Source: Streptococcus pantholopis
GTDB lineage: Bacteria > Bacillota > Bacilli > Lactobacillales > Streptococcaceae
DNA length: 64,000 nt
Reading direction: 5' to 3'
Assembly (NCBI RefSeq): GCF_001642085.1
Contig: NZ_CP014699.1
Coordinates: 1,984,001 to 2,048,000, forward strand
Shown: piece after piece, positions 55,817 to 63,776 of the stretch
Layout of the letters: each line of letters starts with the position of its first letter
Numbering within the stretch: position 1 is the stretch's first letter
Program-made: the position numbers and the translations under genes
Notes under the pieces: generated by a model
What the model saw: only the letters and a program-made list of their open reading frames with translations
Told to the model about the DNA's origin: nothing
The model's database searches: none

Positions 55817-57030
55817 CAAGACATAACTTACCAAACATAAAATTCAAGCAGTTTGAAGACGAGTGGGAATTAGTTAAATTAGACGATATTAAAGATGTAC
55901 GTGATGGCACCCATAATTCACCAAAGTATGTTACTAAAGGATATCCATTAGTAACTTCAAAAAATCTAACTGACAATGGTATTGATTTATCAACCATTTC
56001 CTTAATTTCAGAGGAAGATTATAGTGAGATAAATAAGAGATCAAAAGTGGATAAAGGGGATATTCTACTTGGATTAATTGGAACAATTGGAAAGCCAGTA
56101 TTAGTTAATAAAGAAGGATTTGCAATTAAAAATGTAGGCCTTATTAAATCTGGTGGAAGTTTATCAAACGAATTTTTAATTCAATTCTTGAAAGGAAATC
56201 AATTTAATAAGTATATTAATTTAGAGATGGCCGGAAATACACAGAAATTTCTAGGATTAAATATCCTTAGAAATACAAAGGTGCCTTTTCCAATCTTCCC
56301 CGAACAATCCGCCATCGGCACTCTCTTCCAAACGCTTGACGAGCTTTTATCTGCCTATAAGGATAATTTGACTAACTATCAAGCTTTTAAGGCGTCCATG
56401 TTGTCCAAGATGTTTCCAAAGGCAGGACAGACCACGCCTGAAATCCGCTTAGATGGATTTGATGGAGAGTGGGAAGAGAAGAAGTTAGGAGAATTATCTG
56501 AAATCGTTCGTGGTGCTTCTCCTAGACCTATCCAAGATCCAAAATGGTTTGATGGATCATCAGAGGTTGGCTGGTTGCGTATTTCTGATGTGACAAATCA
56601 AAATGGAAGAATTCACGATCTTGAGCAACGAATTTCAGAATTAGGTCAAGAGAAAACTAGAGTACTCAAAGAACCACATTTATTATTGAGTATAGCAGCA
56701 TCTGTCGGAAAACCAGTAATCAATTATGTGCAAACTGGTGTACACGATGGCTTCCTAATTTTTCTTAATCCAATTTTTGATAAAGAATTCATGTTTCAAT
56801 GGTTGGAAATGTTCAAGGATGGTTGGAATAAATATGGTCAACCTGGAAGTCAAGTAAACTTAAATAGTGATATTGTAAAGAATCATAAACTAAAAGTACC
56901 GACTCTTGACGAACAACGTGCCATCGGCACTTTCTTCGCCAATCTTGATGACTTAATCGCTTCCCACCAGAACAAAATCGCTGAGCTTGAAACCTTGAAG
57001 AAGAAACTCCTACAGGATATGTTTATCTAA
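55813..57030 (+). CDS. hsdS: Type I restriction-modification specificity subunit
   Basis: HsdS recognises a bipartite DNA target through two target-recognition domains. The 405-residue protein has TRD1 at about 10-160, a conserved spacer (AIGTLFQTLDELLSAYKDNL, about 172-191, then KASMLSKMFPK), TRD2 at about 210-365, and a second conserved region AIGTFFANLDDLIASHQNKI ending in KKLLQDMFI. The conserved spacers are GC-richer than the AT-rich TRD1, a sign of domain exchange. The start overlaps the upstream membrane gene by four bases. It works with HsdM and HsdR coded on either side. Confidence 0.95.
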   Translation: MTRHNLPNIKFKQFEDEWELVKLDDIKDVRDGTHNSPKYVTKGYPLVTSKNLTDNGIDLSTISLISEEDYSEINKRSKVDKGDILLGLIGTIGKPVLVNKEGFAIKNVGLIKSGGSLSNEFLIQFLKGNQFNKYINLEMAGNTQKFLGLNILRNTKVPFPIFPEQSAIGTLFQTLDELLSAYKDNLTNYQAFKASMLSKMFPKAGQTTPEIRLDGFDGEWEEKKLGELSEIVRGASPRPIQDPKWFDGSSEVGWLRISDVTNQNGRIHDLEQRISELGQEKTRVLKEPHLLLSIAASVGKPVINYVQTGVHDGFLIFLNPIFDKEFMFQWLEMFKDGWNKYGQPGSQVNLNSDIVKNHKLKVPTLDEQRAIGTFFANLDDLIASHQNKIAELETLKKKLLQDMFI

Positions 57031-57161
57031 TCCGTCTTCCTCTTCCAATTTTCCCGAATAGTATAATAAGGTTCAATTATCTCAATTGGGATCTTTAATA
57101 GCTTAAAAGTCTTTACGTTTAATAACTTTTAAGTCATAACATGGTTGAAAGAGGTTGTTTT

Positions 57162-57521
57162 GTGCACGCTATTTATTTTTATAAAGATAAAAATGGTAAC
57201 GAGCATGTTTTAGATTATATGCGAGAACTGGCCAGTCAGAAGGGCAAGGATAGTCGGATTAAGCTGACCAAGATTCAGGACTACATCAATATTCTAGAAA
57301 CTAAAGGGATCAGGGCGGGCGGACCTTTTGTGAAACATCTTGAGAGCGGCATTTGGGAATTGCGCCCTCTGAGGGACAGGATTTTATTTGTTGCTTGGTT
57401 GGATGGTAGTTTTGTTCTCTTGCATTCATTTGTCAAAAAGACACAGAAAACACCTCGTCGTGAAATAGAACAAGCCAAACGTGAAGTTGAAGATTTAAGG
57501 AAAAGGGGCGTGGAAAAATGA
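57162..57521 (+). CDS. higB: HigB/RelE-type toxin (Gp49-like)
   Basis: The protein of about 119 residues has the phage-derived Gp49/HigB pattern: IYFYKDKNGNEHVLDYMREL, FVKHLESGIWELRPLRDRILFVAW and VLLHSFVKKTQKTPRREIEQA. Family members cleave mRNA at the ribosome. I chose the GTG at 57162 because AAAGAGG lies seven bases upstream; an ATG at 57141 would add seven residues. It overlaps the antitoxin gene by four bases. Confidence 0.87.
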   Translation: MHAIYFYKDKNGNEHVLDYMRELASQKGKDSRIKLTKIQDYINILETKGIRAGGPFVKHLESGIWELRPLRDRILFVAWLDGSFVLLHSFVKKTQKTPRREIEQAKREVEDLRKRGVEK

Positions 57522-57808
57522 TGAAGAATACAGCTATCGGAAGTTCTTGGCAAGAGGTTCAACAAGACCTCTTTACGGCAGAAGAAAGACGAGAAAGCGA
57601 CTTGAGAGTGGCTGTGATGCTAGAGCTAATCAAGGCCCGTCAAGAACAGGGCATCAGCCAAAAGAAACTAGAAGAACTCAGCGGCGTTAGCCAGCCTGTC
57701 ATTGCTAGGATGGAGTCTGGAAAGACGAGTCCACAGCTGGATACGGTCTTAAAAGTCCTTGCCAGTCTTGGAAAAACATTAGCTGTCGTCCCTTTGGAAC
57801 AAGAGTAA
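57518..57808 (+). CDS. higA: HigA-type antitoxin (Xre family)
   Basis: The 96-residue protein has an Xre-type helix-turn-helix (ARQEQGISQKKLEELSGVSQPVIARMESGKTSPQ, about 44-77). The N-terminal region probably binds the toxin. It follows higB with a four-base overlap, the reversed toxin-first order typical for higBA. It should repress its own operon. Confidence 0.88.
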   Translation: MMKNTAIGSSWQEVQQDLFTAEERRESDLRVAVMLELIKARQEQGISQKKLEELSGVSQPVIARMESGKTSPQLDTVLKVLASLGKTLAVVPLEQE

Positions 57809-57840
57809 GCTTAGAAGTTTTGGTGAAGAAAGGAGCTTTT

Positions 57841-58809
57841 ATGCAACCGTCCTATAGAATCACTGAAAAAATGTTGAATCAGGTCCAGCGGATATCCGAA
57901 CTGACGACTCAGCTAGCTATTGAACGACGAGAATTACATCTTCATAAGGAAAGTCGAATCCGATCCATACAGTCCTCTTTAGCTATTGAAAATAACAGTT
58001 TAAGCATAGAGCAGGTGACGGCTGTTATTGAGGGCAAGCGTGTGCTTGGTCCGCCAAAGGATATTCATGAGGTGGAAAATGCTTATGAAGCTTATGAACG
58101 TGCCTTTCAACTAGATCCGTATAGCGTAGACGATTTCTTGACTGCTCATCGATTGTTGACAAAAGATTTGGTTACACATGCCGGACAATTCCGTACAGGA
58201 GATGTCGGTGTCTATGATAGTGCGGGGCAGGTCATACATGTTGGAGCTAGACCTCAGTTTGTTGCTGCTTTGGTACAGGAATTATTTGACTGGGCTAAAG
58301 CTAGCGATATTTCCGACTATGTCAAATCTTGTATTGTTCACTTTGAATTAGAGATTATTCACCCATTTGAAGATGGTAATGGACGCATGGGGCGTCTATG
58401 GCAAAGTGTGATTCTTAGCCACTGTAATCCTATCTTTGAGTGGCTACCTATTGAATCGGTCATTTACCATTATCAGCAAGGCTACTACGATGCACTTGCA
58501 TTCAGTAATCAGTCTAATGATGCGACGGTATTTATTGAATTTATGCTGGATGCCATATTAGAAACCTTGAAAAATTATCAAGATACCCAACTCCAATCGC
58601 AAACTGTTCGACTAAATCCAAAAGAAGAAGCCGTTTGGGAAAAAATCAATGCTTATCTTCTTGAGCATACTAGCATTACCAATTCGATTGCTCAAGAGTT
58701 ACTTGGTTTAAGTGAGTCAAGCACGCGGCGCTATTTAGCTTTATTCAGCAAAAATGGTTTCTTGATCGTTGAGGGAACGACACGTGACCGGCGGTACAGA
58801 TTAGGTTAA
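57841..58809 (+). CDS. Fic-domain protein (probable AMP transferase), self-inhibited type
   Basis: The 322-residue protein contains the full Fic motif HPFEDGNGRMGR (174-185), whose His is catalytic for transfer of AMP to a target protein. An N-terminal motif SLAIEN (46-51) fits the [S/T]xxxE[G/N] inhibitory helix, so it is probably a class II Fic controlled in cis. A winged-helix domain occupies the C-terminus (TNSIAQELLGLSESSTRRYL). The ATG follows AAAGGAG. It sits between higA and hsdM; the target is unknown. Confidence 0.9.
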   Translation: MQPSYRITEKMLNQVQRISELTTQLAIERRELHLHKESRIRSIQSSLAIENNSLSIEQVTAVIEGKRVLGPPKDIHEVENAYEAYERAFQLDPYSVDDFLTAHRLLTKDLVTHAGQFRTGDVGVYDSAGQVIHVGARPQFVAALVQELFDWAKASDISDYVKSCIVHFELEIIHPFEDGNGRMGRLWQSVILSHCNPIFEWLPIESVIYHYQQGYYDALAFSNQSNDATVFIEFMLDAILETLKNYQDTQLQSQTVRLNPKEEAVWEKINAYLLEHTSITNSIAQELLGLSESSTRRYLALFSKNGFLIVEGTTRDRRYRLG

Positions 58810-58811
58810 AA

Positions 58812-58846
58812 ATCCGCTCAAAATCCGCTCATTTTGTGAGCGGTGG
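58812..58846 (+). terminator. Dyad between fic and hsdM
   Basis: Two CCGCTCA copies (near 58815 and 58825) face TGAGCGG (near 58836). The hairpin lacks a long T run, so it may be a weak terminator or an operator. Confidence 0.35.
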
Positions 58847-58897
58847 TTAATGATTTTTAAATCAACAATAATTTACAAGAATTAGAAAGACATACAC

Positions 58898-60499
58898 ATG
58901 GAAGAAACACAAACCTCTGCAGCGCTCTATCAAGCGCTGTGGAACTCAGCGGATATTCTCCGCTCCAAAATGGATGCCAACGATTACAAGTCCTACCTGC
59001 TTGGGATGGTTTTTTATAAGTACTTGTCGGACAAGCTCCTTCTCTTTGTAGCAGAGACCATGGACGAGGAAACCGATGATCTGCAGGAGGCGCTTGCCAC
59101 CTACAGCAAGTATTATGATGATGTCGATATGCACGAAGACTTGATTGAGGTCGTCAAAAATGAGCTCAGCTACGCGATTGAACCCCAGCTAACCTTCACA
59201 GCTCTGGTCAACCGTATCAATGACGGAAGCTTCCAGCTGGAAGAATTGGCACAAGGTTTCCGTAACATTGAGCAAGCCGACGAGCTCTTTGAAAATCTCT
59301 TTGAAGACATTGACCTTTACTCGAAAAAGCTAGGCGCAACGCCGCAGAAACAAAATCAAACTATCGCTTCGGTCATGAAAGCTTTGGCTGTTCTTGATGT
59401 AGCTGCGCATGCTGGTGATATGCTGGGGGATGCCTATGAGTACTTAATCGGCCAGTTTGCGACAGACTCAGGTAAAAAGGCAGGGGAGTTTTACACCCCT
59501 CAGCCCGTCGCTAAGCTCATGACCAGAATCGCCCTATTAGGACGCGAAGGCAAGAAAGGTTTCACCCTTTACGATGCCACCATGGGATCGGGATCGCTCC
59601 TGCTCAATGCCAAGAAATACAGCCATGAGCCGAATACCGTTTCTTATTATGGTCAGGAGCTCAATACTTCTACCTACAATCTGGCGCGCATGAATATGAT
59701 TCTGCATGGGGTGCCAATTGAAAACCAGTATCTCCACAACGCTGATACTTTGGATGAAGACTGGCCAACGACAGAGCCGACCAACTTTGATGGCGTTCTG
59801 ATGAATCCGCCCTACTCAGCTAAGTGGTCAGCAGACAGTGGTTTCTTGCAAGATCCCCGTTTTTCAGCTTTTGGAGCCTTGGCGCCTAAATCCAAAGCAG
59901 ATTTTGCCTTTTTGCTGCACGGTTATTACCATCTGAAACAAGATGGGGGTGTCATGGCTATCGTCCTGCCGCACGGTGTTCTTTTCCGAGGCAATGCTGA
60001 AGGCAAAATCAGGAAGCACCTTTTGGAAGAAGGGGCCATTGATACGGTGATTGGCCTGCCGTCAAATATCTTTTTCAACACCAGCATTCCAACTACAGTC
60101 ATTATTCTTAAGAAAAACCGCATCGACCGTGATGTTTTCTTCATCGATGCCTCCAAGGAATTTGACAAAGGAAAAAATCAAAATCTGATGACGGATGCTC
60201 ACATCGAGAAGGTTTTAGAGGCTTACAAAAATCGCCAAAATATAGATAAGTTTGCCCATCTGGCCAGCTTTGAAGAGATTAAGGAAAATGATTTCAACCT
60301 CAACATCCCCCGTTATGTGGATACCTTTGAAGAGGAAGAAGTGGCACCGCTAGCTGAGATTGTGACCAATATCAACCGAACCAACCAAGAGATTGCGGAA
60401 AAGACCTCTGCACTGATGGATATGCTAGGCCTGCTTAAAGGGACCACACCAGAAGCCAAACAAGATCTCCAAGCGCTTCTCAATAACTTTAAAGGCTAA
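58898..60499 (+). CDS. hsdM: Type I restriction-modification DNA methyltransferase subunit
   Basis: HsdM methylates adenine at sites chosen by HsdS. The 533-residue protein has the N-terminal helical domain (ALWNSADILRSKMDANDYKS), AGEFYTPQPVAKLM (196-209), SAM motif DATMGSGSLL (226-235) and catalytic NPPYS (303-307). Length is normal. It is separated from hsdS by the higBA and fic genes, an unusual order. The spacing suggests its own promoter in 58810-58897, where a GAGCGG-containing dyad (CCGCTCA / TGAGCGG) is also visible. Confidence 0.95.
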   Translation: MEETQTSAALYQALWNSADILRSKMDANDYKSYLLGMVFYKYLSDKLLLFVAETMDEETDDLQEALATYSKYYDDVDMHEDLIEVVKNELSYAIEPQLTFTALVNRINDGSFQLEELAQGFRNIEQADELFENLFEDIDLYSKKLGATPQKQNQTIASVMKALAVLDVAAHAGDMLGDAYEYLIGQFATDSGKKAGEFYTPQPVAKLMTRIALLGREGKKGFTLYDATMGSGSLLLNAKKYSHEPNTVSYYGQELNTSTYNLARMNMILHGVPIENQYLHNADTLDEDWPTTEPTNFDGVLMNPPYSAKWSADSGFLQDPRFSAFGALAPKSKADFAFLLHGYYHLKQDGGVMAIVLPHGVLFRGNAEGKIRKHLLEEGAIDTVIGLPSNIFFNTSIPTTVIILKKNRIDRDVFFIDASKEFDKGKNQNLMTDAHIEKVLEAYKNRQNIDKFAHLASFEEIKENDFNLNIPRYVDTFEEEEVAPLAEIVTNINRTNQEIAEKTSALMDMLGLLKGTTPEAKQDLQALLNNFKG

Positions 60500-60567
60500 G
60501 AACAGATAAAAAGCAGCTGTCTCTGAACTACAGCGACAGATATCAGCTATAATCTGGAGGAAAGCAA

Positions 60568-61608
60568 ATGACCTATTCTTATCAAAACCCATACATCCAC
60601 TTATCAGGACAGCTCACAAATAAAAAACTAATTCAAGCAGGCTTTACTGAAAACACCTATGACACGGGGGAAGTTTTACTGAACTATATCGTCGGACCGA
60701 ACAAGGGCCCCTGTTTGCTGCTGCTTCCTGCTCAAATGGGGACATGGGAGAGCTACAAAAAAGTCCTGCTGCCGCTGTCACAGCATTTTCATGTCTATGC
60801 TATGGACATCAGAGGACACGGAAAATCAACATGGACACCGGGACATTATTCGTGGAAAATTATAGGAGCCGATTTAAAAGCTTTCATTGAAAATGTTATT
60901 CAAGAAACTGTAATGATTAGCGGAAATTCTTCCGGCGGGATTTTAGCACTGTGGTGTGCAGCCAATATCCCTGACAAGGTGTCTTCCATTGTGCTGGAGG
61001 ATGCTCCTGTTTTTTCGGCGGAAATGCCGCGTTTCAAAGAAGAGGACAGATTTGTCTATAACGGCTTGAAACATCTTGTTGAGCAGATTGGCACTATTGA
61101 AGACAGAGACTTGGCAGACTACTTTAAAGGTATGGAAATACCGGCCTCTGACAAACGGATAAAAAGAATCCCAGACTGGTTTGTCAACTGGCTTTCTAAG
61201 AAAATCAGACGTTTTCAGAATGCTCATCCCAATATGCCGGTAGAAGTTGCCTTTCCAGATAGTTTAAGATTACTGATCAAATCTCTATCCATGTTTGATC
61301 CGGATTTTGCCAGAGCTTTCGTAGACGGCCGCTTTTATGAGGGAATCAATCACGAAGAAGCCTTAAAACAGACCGCCTGCCCTATCCTTTTCTTACATGG
61401 AGACTGGAAAAGAGATGAACGTTACGGGCTGATTGGGGCATTAGATGAGCATGATGTCAAACACATTACAGACTTGGCACCACAAACTATTTATAAAAAA
61501 ATTTCGGCCAATCATGTCATTCATTCTTTTAAGCCGAAAATATTTGTTAAAGAAGTGACTGCATTTTACAAAGGACAAAAAATTCAAACCAACTCAAAAA
61601 GCCTGTGA
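60568..61608 (+). CDS. Alpha/beta hydrolase
   Basis: The 346-residue protein has an alpha/beta-hydrolase fold: VYAMDIRGHGKSTWTPGHYS, the nucleophile elbow GNSSGG (about 117-122), a cap region, ILFLHGDWK with an acidic residue following, and HVIHSFKPKIF with the catalytic His. There is no signal peptide, so it acts in the cytoplasm. The substrate is unknown. The ATG follows TGGAGGAAAGCAA. Confidence 0.85.
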   Translation: MTYSYQNPYIHLSGQLTNKKLIQAGFTENTYDTGEVLLNYIVGPNKGPCLLLLPAQMGTWESYKKVLLPLSQHFHVYAMDIRGHGKSTWTPGHYSWKIIGADLKAFIENVIQETVMISGNSSGGILALWCAANIPDKVSSIVLEDAPVFSAEMPRFKEEDRFVYNGLKHLVEQIGTIEDRDLADYFKGMEIPASDKRIKRIPDWFVNWLSKKIRRFQNAHPNMPVEVAFPDSLRLLIKSLSMFDPDFARAFVDGRFYEGINHEEALKQTACPILFLHGDWKRDERYGLIGALDEHDVKHITDLAPQTIYKKISANHVIHSFKPKIFVKEVTAFYKGQKIQTNSKSL

Positions 61609-61630
61609 AACAACATTTCCAGGCTTTTTA
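61596..61630 (+). terminator. Terminator between the hydrolase and merR-type gene
   Basis: AAAAAGCCTG and CAGGCTTTTT pair around GAAA...TTTC sequence. It can serve both convergent genes. Confidence 0.8.
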
Positions 61631-61647
61631 TACTGCTTATAGTGAGA

Positions 61648-62013
61648 CTATTTCAGCCTATCAATCTCCTTTTCATAAAACGCAATCTTCTCCACCAGTT
61701 TCTCTCTGTTTTTCAGCAAGCTATCAATATTGCTGTCTAAAAGGTTTAAATGAGACTTTAACAGCTCTAATCTTTCAGAGTAGGTTACATCGCCTTTTAA
61801 ACGCAAGTCAGAGTAGCGTCTAATCTCTTTGATAGGCATCCCCACTTTTTTTAAGCGCTGAATAAACTGCAGCCATCTATAATCACTTTGATTATAGATG
61901 CGTCTGTTTCCGTCATCGCGTTTTGGTGCTATAAGCCCTTCCTTTTCATAATATCGCAGTGTATGTATACTAAGTTTTGTCAGTTCTGACATTTTGCCAA
62001 TTGAATAATGCAT
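61648..62013 (-). CDS. MerR-family transcription regulator
   Basis: The 121-residue protein has an N-terminal MerR winged helix (YSIGKMSELTKLSIHTLRYYEKEGLIAP), then a coiled-coil dimerisation helix (LLKSHLNLLDSNIDSLLKNREKLVEKIAFYEKEIDRL). It lacks the Cys residues of metal sensors, so it probably senses a small organic or redox signal. AAAGGAG precedes the ATG. It is divergent from the SDR gene, whose promoter has the MerR-type long spacer. Confidence 0.92.
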   Translation of the reverse strand: MHYSIGKMSELTKLSIHTLRYYEKEGLIAPKRDDGNRRIYNQSDYRWLQFIQRLKKVGMPIKEIRRYSDLRLKGDVTYSERLELLKSHLNLLDSNIDSLLKNREKLVEKIAFYEKEIDRLK

Positions 62014-62029
62014 TTTTTCTCCTTTTAAC

Positions 62030-62060
62030 TTGACCTAGAGTAAAGTCTAGATACTATAAT
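62030..62060 (+). promoter_or_regulatory. MerR-type promoter with 19-bp spacer
   Basis: TTGACC (62030-62035), a 19-bp spacer and TATAAT (62055-62060) precede the SDR gene. The spacer carries the dyad CTAGA / TCTAG (62035-62039, 62046-62050). MerR-family activators act on exactly such overlong spacers by twisting the DNA. The site should also control the divergent regulator gene. Confidence 0.85.
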
Positions 62061-62090
62061 TAGTATAGCTTAAAAAGGAGGAATTTAAAA

Positions 62091-62849
62091 ATGCCAGTCA
62101 CTTTAAAACAATATGTATGCATCACCGGAGCTAGCTCCGGCATCGGTTTGGAAGCCGCAAAAGCGTTCGCCGGTCTTGGCTTTCATCTAATCTTAGTCGC
62201 AAGACGCCAAAAACAGTTAGAAGAACTAAGAAAAGAATTGCTGCAGCAATACCCAGATTTGGACATTCTTGTAAAAAGCCTTGATTTATCAATCCCAGAC
62301 AATGCTTATCAACTGTACAACAGCTTAAAAGGCTTTCATATCACTGTTTGGATTAACAATGCTGGATTTGGAAATTATGACAGCGTCGCTCATCAAAATT
62401 TAGAGAAAACTTCTGCAATGATTCATCTGAATATTGAGGCTTTAACTATATTATCCAGCCTTTATGTCAGAGATTACCAAGACATTGACAGCAGTCAGCT
62501 GATCAATATTTCTTCCCGAGGAGGCTATATGCTGGTAGATAATGCTGTCACTTACTGTGCAACAAAATTTTATGTCAGTGCCTTTACGGAAGGACTGGCA
62601 TTAGAAATGAAGAACAACCGCCACAGCTTACAGGCCAAAGTGCTTGCTCCAGCTGCTACTCAAACAGAATTCGGCAAAGTTGCCAGTGATTCAAGCAGCT
62701 ATAACTATGATGACCATTTCAAGCAGTATCACTCTGCTAAAGAAATGGCTGATTTCCTCATCCAGCTCTATAAAAGCGATAAAACTGTCGAGCTCGTCGA
62801 TGTAAAAGATTTTAGCTTCCACCTCAGTCAGCAACTTTTCAACTATTAA
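62091..62849 (+). CDS. Short-chain dehydrogenase/reductase
   Basis: The 252-residue SDR protein has the NAD(P)-binding motif TGASSGIGLEAAKAF, NNAGFGNY, the catalytic Ser in INISSRGG and the YxxxK pair in YCATKFYVSA. Basic residues after the first strand (VARRQKQ) favour NADPH. It is likely induced by the divergent MerR-type regulator in response to a toxic carbonyl or similar compound; the substrate is unknown. AAAGGAGG precedes the ATG. Confidence 0.92.
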   Translation: MPVTLKQYVCITGASSGIGLEAAKAFAGLGFHLILVARRQKQLEELRKELLQQYPDLDILVKSLDLSIPDNAYQLYNSLKGFHITVWINNAGFGNYDSVAHQNLEKTSAMIHLNIEALTILSSLYVRDYQDIDSSQLINISSRGGYMLVDNAVTYCATKFYVSAFTEGLALEMKNNRHSLQAKVLAPAATQTEFGKVASDSSSYNYDDHFKQYHSAKEMADFLIQLYKSDKTVELVDVKDFSFHLSQQLFNY

Positions 62850-62891
62850 GGTTGACAATTATACTGTTTCCATAATAAGGAAGAGTAGTTT

Positions 62892-63776
62892 TCATGATTT
62901 TTTGTAATAATATTTCAGATAAACCCATATACTGTATGTTAACAAAGGAATGCCTCCCAGCAATCCTATTGGAAGTGGGCCGAAAAGCAGGTCATTCATA
63001 AAAGCGGGTTTTAAAAAATACAGGCCAAATACTGCCGCATTAACTGAACCGTGCATGAGAGAGGGGGCCCATATACTTCCGGTTTTGGCAAAGATCCAGT
63101 CCAGCAGGACAGCAAAAGCTGTTGTAAAGACAAGAAAGAGCAGACAGCCAACTACAGGGTAGCCCCAGTAGTCTGTCCCGTATTCGTAGCCAAAAAACAT
63201 AATCGGCCAGTGCCAAATGCCCCAAATCAAACCAGAATAAATAACCCCTTTTTTTAGACCGAACTTTTCTTTGAGGTAGCCGTGCATAAAGCCGCGCCAG
63301 CCAACTTCTTCCCCAAGTGCCAATAACATATTGACAAACGGTGCGAAGAGAGCAGCAGACAGTGAGGTCAGAAAGGCTAGAATAAAGGGTGTCAGCCCGC
63401 CTGCCTCTAAAGCTGTCAGCTGTTCTCTGCTGAATTGCGATGTAATATAAGGAGCTGTTGCATCAAAGGCCTGAGGTTTAACCGCAAAATACAGTATTGC
63501 CCCTAAAGCCGCTAAAAGCACTGGTAAAAACCATGCAGTCAGGAAAAACAGCCATTTTTTATTTCTTAAGGGAAGCCGCCACCCTATCTCTTTTAAGGGA
63601 ACTTTAGCTGCCAGCACCCCTAAAAAGGGACAGTACATAGCCAACAGCAACAGAATGGTAAAAAACAGATGGCGTCCGTTTTGATAAAAAATCCCAGCAC
63701 CAATCTGTAAAAGCCATGCCAGAACAAATGTTGAGAGGAGGTAGCGCTTGAATGTTTTTGTTTCAGTCATTTTCAT
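62892..63776 (-). CDS. CPBP-family (CAAX-like) intramembrane protease
   Basis: The 294-residue protein has about eight membrane helices and the CPBP motifs: GEEVGWRGFMHGYL (EExxxR, catalytic Glu pair), IWGIWHWPIMFFGY with His and LMHGSVNAA with His. Such proteins process or protect against peptides, and some give bacteriocin immunity. It starts inside the 3' end of an SdpI-like gene (14-base overlap), so the two are coupled. Confidence 0.9.
   Translation of the reverse strand: MKMTETKTFKRYLLSTFVLAWLLQIGAGIFYQNGRHLFFTILLLLAMYCPFLGVLAAKVPLKEIGWRLPLRNKKWLFFLTAWFLPVLLAALGAILYFAVKPQAFDATAPYITSQFSREQLTALEAGGLTPFILAFLTSLSAALFAPFVNMLLALGEEVGWRGFMHGYLKEKFGLKKGVIYSGLIWGIWHWPIMFFGYEYGTDYWGYPVVGCLLFLVFTTAFAVLLDWIFAKTGSIWAPSLMHGSVNAAVFGLYFLKPAFMNDLLFGPLPIGLLGGIPLLTYSIWVYLKYYYKKS

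Noticed and set aside
63181..63188. Second exact com-box sequence (TACGAATA on the minus strand)
   Set aside because: It lies inside the CPBP protease coding region, in frame with a Tyr-Glu-Tyr stretch, with no gene start downstream.
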